From Pseudogemmatithrix spongiicola (GTDB lineage: Bacteria; Gemmatimonadota; Gemmatimonadetes; Gemmatimonadales; Gemmatimonadaceae): a stretch of DNA of 64,000 nucleotides. The notes under the pieces are model-generated. The model did not search any database and was not told the DNA's origin. It saw nothing but the letters and a program-made list of their open reading frames with translations. This document shows, one piece after another, positions 10,001 through 18,508 of the stretch (position 1 is the stretch's first letter; each line of letters starts with the position of its first letter). The stretch lies in assembly GCF_030623445.1 (NCBI RefSeq), contig NZ_CP130613.1, positions 1,922,001 to 1,986,000 of the forward strand, given 5' to 3'. A program made the position numbers and the translations under genes.

Positions 10001-10834
10001 GTGATCGCGATCCTGGTAGAGGAGCACGGGCTGTCCGTGCGGCATGCCTGCCAGGTTGCGTCCCTCTCGCGGGCGGCGTACTACCGACCGCCGCCGGACC
10101 GGCTGGACCGCGACGCCGCCGTGATCGCGGCCCTCACCGCGCTCGTCACGGAGACGCCGCAGTGGGGTTTCTGGATGTGCTTCGACGCCCTACGGCTCGC
10201 GGGGCACCGCTGGAACTGGAAGCGCGTGTATCGCGTGTACTGCGCCCTGAAGCTGAACCTCAAGCGCCGGTCGAAGCGCCGGATCCCTCCGCGCGAACGG
10301 CAGCCGCTCGACGCGCCTGCCGTCCTCAACGGGATGTGGGCGGTCGATTTCATGAGCGACATGCTCTACAGCGGGACGCGCTTCCGCACGCTGAACGTGC
10401 TGGACGAAGGCAATCGGGAGGCCCTCGCGGTCGAGGTGGCGCTGTCGCTGCCGGCCGCGCGGGTGACGCAGGTGCTCGACCAGCTCGTCGCGCTGCACGG
10501 GGCGCCGAGCGCGCTGCGCTGTGACAACGGGCCCGATTTCGTCTCGGTCGAGCTGAGCACCTGGTGCCGGCGCCACGGCGTCCGGCTGTTGCACATCCAA
10601 CCGGGGAAGCCCAACCAGAACGCCTACATCGAACGCTTCAACGGGAGCTATCGCAAGGAAGTCCTCGACGCGTACCTTTTCGGCTCGCTCGACGACGTCC
10701 GCGCCGAGACCGAACGCTGGCTCACGATCTACAACACGCGGCGGCCGCACGACAGCCTCGGCCGGGTCCCGCCGCTCACCTTCCTGCCGAGGTCAACTGC
10801 CCCGTCCCAGTCCAGCTTCGAACGGTCTGCCTAG
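10001..10834 (+). CDS. IS3-family transposase OrfB (DDE integrase catalytic subunit)
   Basis: A retroviral-integrase-like DDE transposase. The N-terminal HTH_21 segment has EEHGLSVRHACQVASLSRAAYYR. The first catalytic Asp is in MWAVDFMSD, the second in LRCDNGPDF and the Glu in NQNAYIERFNGSYRKEVLDAY, with the K/R seven residues after Glu. A C-terminal block (YNTRRPHDSLGRVPPLTF) closes the rve domain. The coordinate given is the first GTG; in the -1 frame relative to OrfA the sequence is open further upstream (…AVAPPAKRQ), so the working protein is probably the OrfAB fusion. All catalytic residues are present. Confidence 0.92.
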   Translation: MIAILVEEHGLSVRHACQVASLSRAAYYRPPPDRLDRDAAVIAALTALVTETPQWGFWMCFDALRLAGHRWNWKRVYRVYCALKLNLKRRSKRRIPPRERQPLDAPAVLNGMWAVDFMSDMLYSGTRFRTLNVLDEGNREALAVEVALSLPAARVTQVLDQLVALHGAPSALRCDNGPDFVSVELSTWCRRHGVRLLHIQPGKPNQNAYIERFNGSYRKEVLDAYLFGSLDDVRAETERWLTIYNTRRPHDSLGRVPPLTFLPRSTAPSQSSFERSA

Positions 10835-10847
10835 CGGGGAAGCTGAC

Positions 10848-11245
10848 GGTACTTCATGTACTTCGAGGACGTGGAGTTCTGCGAACGCGTGCGACGCTCG
10901 GGATTGCGCGTGGTGTACACTGGGCGTGTACGCGTCACGCACCTGAAGAGCGGCGGCGAGCCATGGGGAGGGCGCGCCGGACTCCGGCGCCTGCTCACGT
11001 CACACATGCGCTACGCGCGCGACCGATACGGCGCCGTTCCCGCCGCCGGGCTTCGGGTGATGCTACCCATCGCCATCGCTATGCGCAGCGTCGCCTTCGC
11101 GGCGGCCGCGTTGCGCGGTCCGCGCGCACTCCGGGCCGATCAAGCCGCTGCGCACCTTTCCGCCGCCTGCGCGCTCGCGTTGGGGAGGATTAGCGCAGAC
11201 GCCCCAGCAAGCAGACCAGCTCTCCCGTCGCCACCCGCCGACTGA
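10848..11245 (+). pseudogene. Family 2 glycosyltransferase, C-terminal part, downstream of the IS element
   Basis: Immediately after the IS end the reading frame resumes with YFMYFEDVEFCERVRRSGLR, the acceptor-side motif (F/Y)FMYFEDVD(F/L)C typical of the same GT2 subfamily as the fragment at 9266, followed by VVYTGRVRVTHLKSGGEP and a basic C-terminal helix. No start codon with a ribosome site precedes it, except the internal ATG at 10856. Its end overlaps the convergent methyltransferase gene by 56 bases. With the N-terminal piece this makes one inactivated glycosyltransferase at the edge of the polysaccharide locus. Confidence 0.8.
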
Positions 11246-11984
11246 GTCGGGCGAGCGCCGCGTACGGCGCGCGCAACGGACGGGGGAAGTACGGAAGCAC
11301 ATCGCCGTGGTCGAAAAACGCGAACTCCGCCTCCGCGAAGCCGGTGCCGTGCGCGAGGTCGCGGATGGTCGCCACATCGTTCATTCGGTGCACGACGGGA
11401 TAGTGATAGCTCTCCACCTCGGCACGCCCTCGGGCGGCGCGGAGCGCCAACTCATCGACCTTGAGGGCCCGCAGCGCGCGAGTGAGCCTGCTGAACCAAT
11501 GCCGGCCGTTCGGCGTCATGAACACGAAGGCCCCGCCCGGCTTGAGCACGGCACGCACACGGCGCAGGAACGCCACGGGATCCGTCACGTGCTCAACCAC
11601 ATTGTAGGCGTAGGCCACGTCGAAGTACGCTTCCGGCAACTCGGCCCCTTCGAGCGTAGCGTGCTGGAACCGATCGAAGTGTCCGTGCGTGGGCTGGACG
11701 GACGGGTCCGGCTCGATCCCCCACAGCTCCGTCGCCGCCGCGCGCACGCCGGCGAGGAACTCCGGCCCGGCCACACGGTCGTCGCTGATGCCCCAGCCGC
11801 AGCCAATGTCGAGCGCTCGGACCGGCCCGCCGGCCCGCGCCGCCTCGGCGAGACTCTCGCGCACGGCATGCACGAAGACGCGCCGGCGATCGGAGGTACG
11901 ACGGTAGTTCGGGGCGCGGCGCCACGTGGCGAGGCCCTCGGCGTCAGCCGCCACCTGCGGCATCCAAACGGGGTCGGAACTCAT
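11190..11984 (-). CDS. SAM-dependent methyltransferase of the polysaccharide locus
   Basis: A 264-residue class I methyltransferase. SAM-binding motif I is VRALDIGCGWG (about residues 56-66), the acidic post-I residue is in LWGIEPDPSVQP, motif III is FDVAYAYNVVEHV and motif IV-like LKPGGAFVFMTPNG. This matches Methyltransf_11/25-type enzymes that methylate sugars or lipid-linked glycans. It is the last gene of the minus-strand cluster, 31 bases after the Wzy-like polymerase gene. Its 3' end overlaps the glycosyltransferase fragment on the other strand. Substrate not predictable; methyl capping of the glycan is a reasonable idea. Confidence 0.85.
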   Translation of the reverse strand: MSSDPVWMPQVAADAEGLATWRRAPNYRRTSDRRRVFVHAVRESLAEAARAGGPVRALDIGCGWGISDDRVAGPEFLAGVRAAATELWGIEPDPSVQPTHGHFDRFQHATLEGAELPEAYFDVAYAYNVVEHVTDPVAFLRRVRAVLKPGGAFVFMTPNGRHWFSRLTRALRALKVDELALRAARGRAEVESYHYPVVHRMNDVATIRDLAHGTGFAEAEFAFFDHGDVLPYFPRPLRAPYAALARLSRRVATGELVCLLGRLR

Positions 11985-12015
11985 GCGGGCACGCTACTCG
12001 GGTGTGGCACGGGCG

Positions 12016-13410
12016 TCAAGCCAAGCGCGGCAGGCGCCGTCGCATCAACATGCGCGTGCCTTCGACGAGGAGGAACGCCGGTACGAGATTCTTCTCGACC
12101 AGTTGCACGTTGACGAAGATCGAGTACTTGAGCGCGAGGGCACAGGTCGCATAGCAATACGCGTACACGCCCAGCGCCCACCAGCGATCGCGGAAGCGCA
12201 GGAAGGCGCGGACGATCCACGCGAAGAACAGGCCGTTGAGCAGCCCGCGGACGGCGATGTCCCATTCCCCGCCCCACAGGGCGCTCTCCGCGACGGGGCC
12301 GATCGTGAAGGGCGGCACGTCGAGGAAGGGGAAGTATGTCTCCGCGTACCAGTACATCGGCATGTACTTCGTGAAGTCGCCCCAGGTGAACAAGGCGATG
12401 AAGTCGAAGAAGAACATCGGCCACGGCGCCGCAGGCAGGGTGCCGGCGGCGCGCTCGGCGTACAGGTGCAGTGACGGCAGGAACACGGCCAGGAACTCCG
12501 CCGGTGGCCCCAGCCCGCCCTCGAGGAGGCGGTCGCGCGCGTCGCTCACGTCGGTCAGCAGGCGCACGAGCTCGATGGCGGTGAAGGCTGCCACGGCAAG
12601 TCCACCCGCGACGGCGAGCTGACGCATGGTGATCCGGCGCCGCGTGAGATGGTGCAGCACCATCGCCATCAGGAGCACGATGAGGCCTTGGATGCGCGCG
12701 CCGCGGGAATAGCCGATCTCGAAGGCCGCCAGCGCCAGCACCACGAACGGGATGAACCGGCTCCAGCGCCGCGCGTCGAGATAGAGGAACGTCAGCAGCG
12801 CGCAGTAGAGGCCGAAGCTCAGGCGCAGGGACAGCGAGACAAACTTGCGGGTGGTCCACCCGAGGTGGTCGTAACGGGTGTAGTGCTCGTAGTAGCTCTC
12901 GACGGGGGCCGAGAAGGCGATCAAGGCGAAGAGGCAGGCGAACACCAAGGCCCCGGCCACGAGGATTGTGCGGGGACGACGCCAGCCGGGATCGGCCACC
13001 GCGACCGTGGGCAGTTGGGCGGTGCCGCGGGCCGCTAGGTATGCCACGGCGAACATCGCCCCGAAGAGCACCTGCCGCCACAACTGCCGGCCCGTCTCGG
13101 CCGCGCTCGGCAGCAGTTGCTCCAGCGCTCCGGCGATGTCGCTGGACAGCCCGTAGAACACCACCACGCCGGGCACCACCGTGTACAGGACGAGGAAGCC
13201 GAGGTACACGAAGGCCAGGTCGCCGACGAGGCCGTCGCCCACCCGCCGATGGAGCTGCCGGACGAACGCCACATAGCCGACGATGGTCGCCGTCATCGGG
13301 GCGGCGATTGCCCACAGTGGGTTCTCCATGGCGCCCATGCCCAACACCAGCAACAGCACGCCGCCCATGGGCAGCCACGCCCGCGGCGACACGCGGGGCA
13401 AGGGCATCAT
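12016..13410 (-). CDS. Polysaccharide repeat-unit polymerase (Wzy-like), integral membrane
   Basis: About 464 residues with some 10-12 hydrophobic segments, a large mostly extracytoplasmic loop around the ARDRLLEGGLGPP-to-LPAAPW region, and weakly conserved sequence, as expected for Wzy/O-antigen-polymerase-like proteins. It would join undecaprenyl-linked repeat units at the outer face of the inner membrane. The start ATG at 13410 overlaps the stop of the glycosyltransferase upstream (ATGA), and the neighbours are Wzz, Wzx and glycosyltransferases, which is the main argument for the assignment. The GYSRGARIQGL segment in the middle resembles the arginine-bearing periplasmic loops of such enzymes. 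Confidence 0.75.
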   Translation of the reverse strand: MMPLPRVSPRAWLPMGGVLLLVLGMGAMENPLWAIAAPMTATIVGYVAFVRQLHRRVGDGLVGDLAFVYLGFLVLYTVVPGVVVFYGLSSDIAGALEQLLPSAAETGRQLWRQVLFGAMFAVAYLAARGTAQLPTVAVADPGWRRPRTILVAGALVFACLFALIAFSAPVESYYEHYTRYDHLGWTTRKFVSLSLRLSFGLYCALLTFLYLDARRWSRFIPFVVLALAAFEIGYSRGARIQGLIVLLMAMVLHHLTRRRITMRQLAVAGGLAVAAFTAIELVRLLTDVSDARDRLLEGGLGPPAEFLAVFLPSLHLYAERAAGTLPAAPWPMFFFDFIALFTWGDFTKYMPMYWYAETYFPFLDVPPFTIGPVAESALWGGEWDIAVRGLLNGLFFAWIVRAFLRFRDRWWALGVYAYCYATCALALKYSIFVNVQLVEKNLVPAFLLVEGTRMLMRRRLPRLA

Positions 13411-14462
13411 GGAGCCGAGGCCGCGGCGAACGGCCGCCCGAGCAGCGACTCGTACACGGCGCGAGTGCCGTGATAACTGCGCTCCCAGCCGAAGCGCGCA
13501 GCCTGCACCAAGCCTCGGGCCACCAGCTCCGAGCGACGTCTCGCGTCGAACAGGCTTGCCACGGCGGCGCGCAACTCGTCGGGATCTCCCCGCTCCGTGA
13601 GGAGCGCGGCATCGCCGGCCGCCTCCGGTACGCCCCCGGCCCGCACTGCCACCACCGGGCACCCCGCGCGCATGGCCTCGAGCACCGGAATGCCGAACCC
13701 TTCGAAGCACGACGGATACAGCAAGCAGAGCGCAGAATTGTACTCGCTATTCAACTGCTCGTCGGAGAGATGGCCCAGCCAGCGCGCGCGCCCCGGAAGG
13801 CAACGGTCGACGAGCGCCTGTTCCGCCGCGGTGAACGGTCCTCCGCCCACGCAGCGCAAGGCCAAGTCCGGCAGGGCCTCGAGCGCCTGCACGGCCCCGA
13901 CGAAGTTCTTGTAGCCGCCGCGCTGGCCGACGAACAAGACCTGCGGTTGCACCACCGCGTCCACGGACGGGCGAAAACCGTCGGCGACGCCATTGTGCAC
14001 CACGGCCGCGCGCTCGGCGGCGCGGTGCCCAACGTAGTGCGCCAGATCCTGACGGGTACTCTCAGAGACACAGATGATGGCGTCTGCCCGAAGGATCGCG
14101 GCGCGCTTCTGACGTGCGTGTACCGCCGTCCGAAGGCCACCCACGAAGCGCTCGTACACGAAATCGTGGACCGTCGTCACACAGGGCGTGCGGCGGGACG
14201 CGGGCACCCGATAGTACGTCGAGTGGAACAGCGGCACGCGCCCCTCCACGGGGACGTCGCGATACCGCTCGAGCAGCCGTGGTCGGCGTCGTTCAAATGC
14301 CGCCGTCGGCACGAACGCTGGCGGCGACGCTCCATAGCCCAGGAACCGAAAGCTGCCCGGCGGGCAGCGCGTGATGATCTCCCGGAACAAGACGGAGATG
14401 CCTCCCATCGCCTGGAGGTCGAAGACGATGCCGTCGTACAGCACCGAGGGGCCGCGGCTCAC
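13407..14462 (-). CDS. Glycosyltransferase family 4 (GT-B fold)
   Basis: A 351-residue retaining glycosyltransferase. The N-terminal Rossmann half begins VLYDGIVFDLQAMGGISVLF, the GGI loop being typical of GT4. The C-terminal half has VLFVGQRGGYKNF and the nucleotide-sugar signature CFEGFGIPVLEAMRAGCPVV, an E-x7-E motif. CVSESTRQDL sits in the interdomain region. The product would add one sugar to the lipid-linked repeat unit at the cytoplasmic face. It overlaps both neighbours by 4 bases (Wzz upstream, Wzy downstream), so the three are tightly coupled. Confidence 0.88.
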   Translation of the reverse strand: MSRGPSVLYDGIVFDLQAMGGISVLFREIITRCPPGSFRFLGYGASPPAFVPTAAFERRRPRLLERYRDVPVEGRVPLFHSTYYRVPASRRTPCVTTVHDFVYERFVGGLRTAVHARQKRAAILRADAIICVSESTRQDLAHYVGHRAAERAAVVHNGVADGFRPSVDAVVQPQVLFVGQRGGYKNFVGAVQALEALPDLALRCVGGGPFTAAEQALVDRCLPGRARWLGHLSDEQLNSEYNSALCLLYPSCFEGFGIPVLEAMRAGCPVVAVRAGGVPEAAGDAALLTERGDPDELRAAVASLFDARRRSELVARGLVQAARFGWERSYHGTRAVYESLLGRPFAAASAP

Positions 14463-15571
14463 GCCGGCACGTCCCCGCGCAGACGGCCGATTGCGAGCGT
14501 GCCCGAGACCGCCGCGAGACCGAACACCGCGCCGGCGACGGCAAAGAGCGACCGCCTGGGGCTGGACTTCCGCGGGGCCACCACCGGCTGCTGCAGGACC
14601 GAGAAGGCCGGCGTATCCTGGCTCTTCTTCACCTTGAGCTGCTCGTACTGTCGGCTCATCTCGCTGAACATCTCGTACGCCATCTCCGCCTCGCGCTCAA
14701 GCCGCAGCCGCTCGACCGCCGCCGTGGCGCTCATCAGCGTGCGGTTGCGATCGGCAAACGCCGCGAGGGCACGCTGCGCCGCCTCGTACCGGGCTGAGAC
14801 CACCTCTCGCTGGGCGGACGCGAAGCGCAGCTGTTCGTCCGCCTTGCGCGTCTCGATGCCGACGATGGCCGCCATCAGGCGATCAGACACGAGTTGCGCC
14901 AAGTCCGCCGCCGCGACCGCATCTGGAAGCTCCGTCGTGATGGTCACGAGCGAGGTCTTCTTGTCGTACGCGACCGACACGCGTCGCCGCTGCTCGAGGA
15001 TGCGCTTCATGAACGCCCATGACGGCGTGGCGGGACCGCGGGCGGCACTGGAATCCGGGACGACCGCCGTGGCGCCGTCGTCGCCACCACCGAGGAGGAG
15101 CCCCGGCAACCCCAGCGTGTATGTCGAGAGCTTGCCCCGCCACGTGCTGTCGGCCAAGTAGCGCAGGTACTCGCCCACCGGCATCGAGCGCCCGAGGGAT
15201 CCCACCCGGATGGGCGCGCTCGCCAAGGCAACTTGGAAATCCATCGACCGGACGATCTCGGGAAACAGGTCTGCGGTGACGGTCGGCTCGAACATGCCCG
15301 GATCGACACGGATGCCCGCTAGGCCCGCTAGCCCGGACAGACCGCCGGCGGGCGATCCGCCGCGATACGGCAACAGGCGCGACTCCGAACGGAAGGCCGG
15401 CGCAAACGCGAATGACAGGATGACGCCGAGTGTCGCACCGGCGAGCAGGCCGCCAAGAAGGCGCCAACGGGCGTCGAGAATCCGCCGGATGACCTTCTGT
15501 GCCGCCGCGAGCAAGGCACGCGGATCTACCACGTCATCCGGAGGCAGCATTGGATCAGGAGTAGAGGGCAT
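14459..15571 (-). CDS. Chain-length determinant protein (Wzz/polysaccharide co-polymerase)
   Basis: A 370-residue inner-membrane protein with the Wzz layout: a cytoplasmic N-terminus, a first membrane segment at about residues 38-56 (LLGGLLAGATLGVILSFAF), a large periplasmic domain with a long coiled coil (residues 220-320, rich in Glu/Arg/Ala), and a second membrane segment near the C-terminus after a Pro-rich PRKSSPRRS stretch. It would set the modal length of the glycan made by Wzy. There is no C-terminal tyrosine kinase domain, so it is the Wzz/PCP-1 or split-PCP-2a form. It overlaps the glycosyltransferase gene by 4 bases. Confidence 0.88.
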   Translation of the reverse strand: MPSTPDPMLPPDDVVDPRALLAAAQKVIRRILDARWRLLGGLLAGATLGVILSFAFAPAFRSESRLLPYRGGSPAGGLSGLAGLAGIRVDPGMFEPTVTADLFPEIVRSMDFQVALASAPIRVGSLGRSMPVGEYLRYLADSTWRGKLSTYTLGLPGLLLGGGDDGATAVVPDSSAARGPATPSWAFMKRILEQRRRVSVAYDKKTSLVTITTELPDAVAAADLAQLVSDRLMAAIVGIETRKADEQLRFASAQREVVSARYEAAQRALAAFADRNRTLMSATAAVERLRLEREAEMAYEMFSEMSRQYEQLKVKKSQDTPAFSVLQQPVVAPRKSSPRRSLFAVAGAVFGLAAVSGTLAIGRLRGDVPA

Positions 15572-15681
15572 CGCAGGTGAGGAGTCGACGTACGTGTAGG
15601 AGTGGAAAGCGCGGCAGGACAGCCCCCGCCGCCGACAGAATCATATCAGTCCGCGCGCCTGGGAGGCCGCCACGGCACACG

Positions 15682-17001
15682 TCAATTCTCCACGCGCCAT
15701 TCGGCGACGGGCGGGAAGGCATCGCCGGGACGGAACGACAGCGTGCGGTAGCGCAATGAGTTCATGAGCGCGCCGCCCAGCGTGCCCAGCCCTATGCCGG
15801 CCGACATCGCATGCAGCGTATGGGTGGCGTGCGCCGCGTCGTACACCGTGCGCGCGCCGAGGAGCGCGGCATCGAGGTAGAGGCGACGCGGACTCAGCGC
15901 ATTGCCCTCGAGCGGCTTGCGCCGGTTCTTGCGCTGCTTCGCCACGTGCGCGCGGAAGCGCGCGCCAAGTCCGTGATGCTCGGCGATGGCAAGGAGGATC
16001 CCCAGCTCGCGACCCATGCGTTCCACGGCGAACTGTCCGTCCTGCATTTCCGCCACCGACTGCGTGAGCACCTTCCAGATGTCGATCGGCGGCACGCGGC
16101 CAGGCCAACCCGGCAAGTCCTGCGCGGTCTTCAGGAAGTCGGCCGTCATGAGGGCGAGCAACGGCGAGTAGGGCTGGCTGGCCAACCAGGGATGCATCGG
16201 GCGGCCCGCCGCGCTGCGGAAGAACGCCTCACTCTGTTGTTTCGCCTTCTCGCCCGCCGTCTGGTAGTTGAGGCCCTGCGAACTCGGCGACACGCCGTGC
16301 AGCGTGAAGGGCGTCCCGGAGAAGGCGTAGCGCTCGACCTCTCCGGCGAGCACGATGCCACTATACCCGTCGGGCGTCGAGCAGGACCAGAATCGTCCAC
16401 CCGGGGTGCGCGCGCGCACCCGGTCGATCAGCGTCGTCGACGCTACACCCTTCACGTAGATCATGGGCGATTCATTGTCCGCCGCATAGTGCAGCTCCCG
16501 GGCCTGCCGCGCGAGAAACTCCGTCGCGTCGATCTCGCGATCCTGGTGCGCGAGACGAGTGCCTTCGAGCTGCAACACCAGGAGGCCCGTGGGCGCCCGA
16601 CTGCCGGCGTAGAAGAAGATCGGCACCGACCAGGCGAGCAGGCCCTGCCCCGAGGCGCGCAGGCGCTCGTGCATGCCCTCGATGGCGCGCGGCAGCAGCC
16701 CATCGTCCCCGCCCAGCGCAAGGACGTAGCCCGGTTCGGCCTGCCGCAGGGCGAACTCGAAGTTCTCGAGCATGCCGACGTTCCGCCCCTGGCTCGCATA
16801 GCGGATCCGCGGGTCGCGCCGCGCGGCATCCTCGACCACGTCGCGCGTGTGGTCCGTGCTGCCGTCATCGGCCACGACGACGTGCAGGTTGTCGTACTCC
16901 TGCATCGCGCAGGTGCGCAGCGTCTGCGCCAAGTAATCCGCGCGGTCCTTCGTGGGGATGATGACCGTGAACCGCGGCGAGGAATCCGAAGGCTGCGACA
17001 T
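15682..17001 (-). CDS. Glycosyltransferase family 2 with long C-terminal extension
   Basis: A 439-residue inverting GT-A glycosyltransferase. RFTVIIPTKDRADYLAQTL and VVVADDGSTDHTRDVV form the nucleotide-binding motif, and VLALGGDDGLLP is the DXD-like metal site. The domain ends near residue 230; the last 200 residues are helical with no motif I know and may bind the acceptor or the membrane. The gene lies 9 bases after the Wzx gene and 110 bases before the Wzz gene, inside the polysaccharide cluster. Function: addition of one sugar of the repeat unit. Confidence 0.87.
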   Translation of the reverse strand: MSQPSDSSPRFTVIIPTKDRADYLAQTLRTCAMQEYDNLHVVVADDGSTDHTRDVVEDAARRDPRIRYASQGRNVGMLENFEFALRQAEPGYVLALGGDDGLLPRAIEGMHERLRASGQGLLAWSVPIFFYAGSRAPTGLLVLQLEGTRLAHQDREIDATEFLARQARELHYAADNESPMIYVKGVASTTLIDRVRARTPGGRFWSCSTPDGYSGIVLAGEVERYAFSGTPFTLHGVSPSSQGLNYQTAGEKAKQQSEAFFRSAAGRPMHPWLASQPYSPLLALMTADFLKTAQDLPGWPGRVPPIDIWKVLTQSVAEMQDGQFAVERMGRELGILLAIAEHHGLGARFRAHVAKQRKNRRKPLEGNALSPRRLYLDAALLGARTVYDAAHATHTLHAMSAGIGLGTLGGALMNSLRYRTLSFRPGDAFPPVAEWRVEN

Positions 17002-17010
17002 GGACCGAGA

Positions 17011-18504
17011 TTAGGAAGCGGAAGGAGACACGGATGGGACCGGAACGCGGCGCGCGAGCAAGAGCGTCGCCGCCCAGCCGAGCCCCAACGCGAGCGCCGG
17101 CCACAGGGCGGCCGTGACGCGACCCGTGGGATCGGGCCGCAACGCGTACACAAGCGCAACCACCGGCAGCGCCACGAGCAGCGGCGTCAGCAGCACGACA
17201 CGGTACCACCGCAGCAGCCAGCCGCGCAAAATGCGTCGGTGCATGAGTGCCAGCTCAACGCTGAGCCCGAGACCGCCGTGCACCAGCCAGACGAGGGTCG
17301 CCGCTTGCGCGCCGAGACTCGGGAAGGCGGCCCAAGCCGCCAGCGTGCCCAGCCCCAACGCCGCGAGCATCATGCCAAAGTGCAGCTGCGTCCACCCGTG
17401 CGCCTGCTGCAGCGCCGCCGGCAACCAGCCCAGGCCCGCCATCGCCACGCCCACGGTGAGCCAACGCAGCACTCCCACCTGCTCCGGCTCGGCGCGACCC
17501 ACCCAGGCCGTCAGGATGTCCGGCGCGAACCACAGCACCGTGACGCCGATCGGCACGAGCACGTGACTCAGCAGTCGCGAGCCCGCGAAGTACTCCGACA
17601 CGATGCCGGCGGGGTCAGCCGCCGACACCGCGCGCGTGAAGCGCGGGAAGTACGTGCGGTAGAAGGGCTGGATGCCGAGTTGAAGCAGCCCGGCGGCCGT
17701 GAAGGCGATGGCGTAGCCGCCAAAGGCCTCCGCACTCAGCATGCGGCTCGCCAGCAGGCGGTCCGCGTTGCCCAACGCGACGGCCGCCAGCGAGGTGAGG
17801 GCCATGCCGGCCGAGTAACTCCGCACCTCACGCAGCGCCGCCATGTCGACCCAGCCCACGCCCCGCCAGCCCTGGCCGAGCGCGCCACGGAAGGCCAGCC
17901 GCGCCGCCGCCGTCTGGGCGAAGGACACCACCGCCTGCAGCGCGAAGAAGCCCACCAGGCCGCCGCCGCCCAGCACGACGGCCACACCACCGCCGTGCCG
18001 CAGCAGCGCCCCGCCCCCCTGCAGCAGCGACACCGCTTTGTGCCGGTGCAGGCCGAGCAGACCGCTGGTGTACAGCAGCGAGGGAAACTGCAACGCGATG
18101 CTCAGGCCCATGAGCCGCAGGGCCAGCACCAGCGGTGAGTCCGCGGGCACCGACCAGCGCAGCCACTGGTCGAGCAGGGGCCGCGCCCCGAGCAGGAGAG
18201 CCACCGCGATGCCCACCGCCACGAACAGCACCACGCTCTCGAGCGAGCGCGCGGTGGCCACCTGGCGCGCGGTCTCCTCTGGCCCGTCCGCCTGCGCGGC
18301 CAAGCGACGCATCAGCGCAGCGCCGAAGCCGAGGTCAAGGAACCCCACCAGCAGCTGCAGGGTCAGCCAGAGCCCCACGACGCCAAAGCCTTCGAGGCCG
18401 AGCGCGCGGACGTACCACGGCGTCGCGAAGACGATGGACGCACCGGCCGTCGCGCCGGCGATGAGGTTCCAGCTGACACCGGCCAGCGCGCCGCGAGAGG
18501 TCAC
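17011..18504 (-). CDS. wzx: Oligosaccharide flippase (Wzx, MOP/PST family)
   Basis: A 497-residue polytopic membrane protein with about 12-14 hydrophobic segments and the N-terminal motif NLIAGATAGASIVFATPWYVRALG, where Wzx proteins usually have a G..PLLARLLG-like pattern. Arg, Asp and Glu residues lie between segments as in proton-coupled MOP flippases. It would carry the undecaprenyl-diphosphate-linked repeat unit across the inner membrane. It starts 4 bases after the epimerase gene stop and is followed by a glycosyltransferase gene, with Wzy and Wzz further down, giving a complete Wzx/Wzy pathway. Confidence 0.87.
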   Translation of the reverse strand: MTSRGALAGVSWNLIAGATAGASIVFATPWYVRALGLEGFGVVGLWLTLQLLVGFLDLGFGAALMRRLAAQADGPEETARQVATARSLESVVLFVAVGIAVALLLGARPLLDQWLRWSVPADSPLVLALRLMGLSIALQFPSLLYTSGLLGLHRHKAVSLLQGGGALLRHGGGVAVVLGGGGLVGFFALQAVVSFAQTAAARLAFRGALGQGWRGVGWVDMAALREVRSYSAGMALTSLAAVALGNADRLLASRMLSAEAFGGYAIAFTAAGLLQLGIQPFYRTYFPRFTRAVSAADPAGIVSEYFAGSRLLSHVLVPIGVTVLWFAPDILTAWVGRAEPEQVGVLRWLTVGVAMAGLGWLPAALQQAHGWTQLHFGMMLAALGLGTLAAWAAFPSLGAQAATLVWLVHGGLGLSVELALMHRRILRGWLLRWYRVVLLTPLLVALPVVALVYALRPDPTGRVTAALWPALALGLGWAATLLLARRVPVPSVSPSAS

Positions 18505-18508
18505 GGGC

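Larger units (their letters stand above)
9652..10847 (+). mobile_element. IS3-family insertion sequence (IS407-group-like), apparently intact
   Basis: The element is 1196 bp and bounded by imperfect inverted repeats of about 46 bases that begin GTCAGCTTCCC at 9652 and, read inwards from the other end, GTCAGCTTCCC at 10847; later blocks AGAC and GGGACGG also match. It holds two overlapping reading frames in the IS3 arrangement (orfA, orfB in the -1 frame). The flanks share only GGT (9647-9649 and 10848-10850), which is not adjacent to the left end, so no proper target duplication is visible. This fits an insertion followed by deletion of neighbouring DNA. Confidence 0.9.

Noticed and set aside
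12966-15161. Open frame of 731 codons on the plus strand
   Set aside because: Opposite to wzy, GT4 and wzz, which show motifs and ATGA couplings; this frame crosses all three gene boundaries without any feature.
15811-18138. Open frame of 775 codons on the plus strand
   Set aside because: Antisense to the GT2 and wzx genes, Arg/Gln/His-rich and without motifs; a by-product of high GC.
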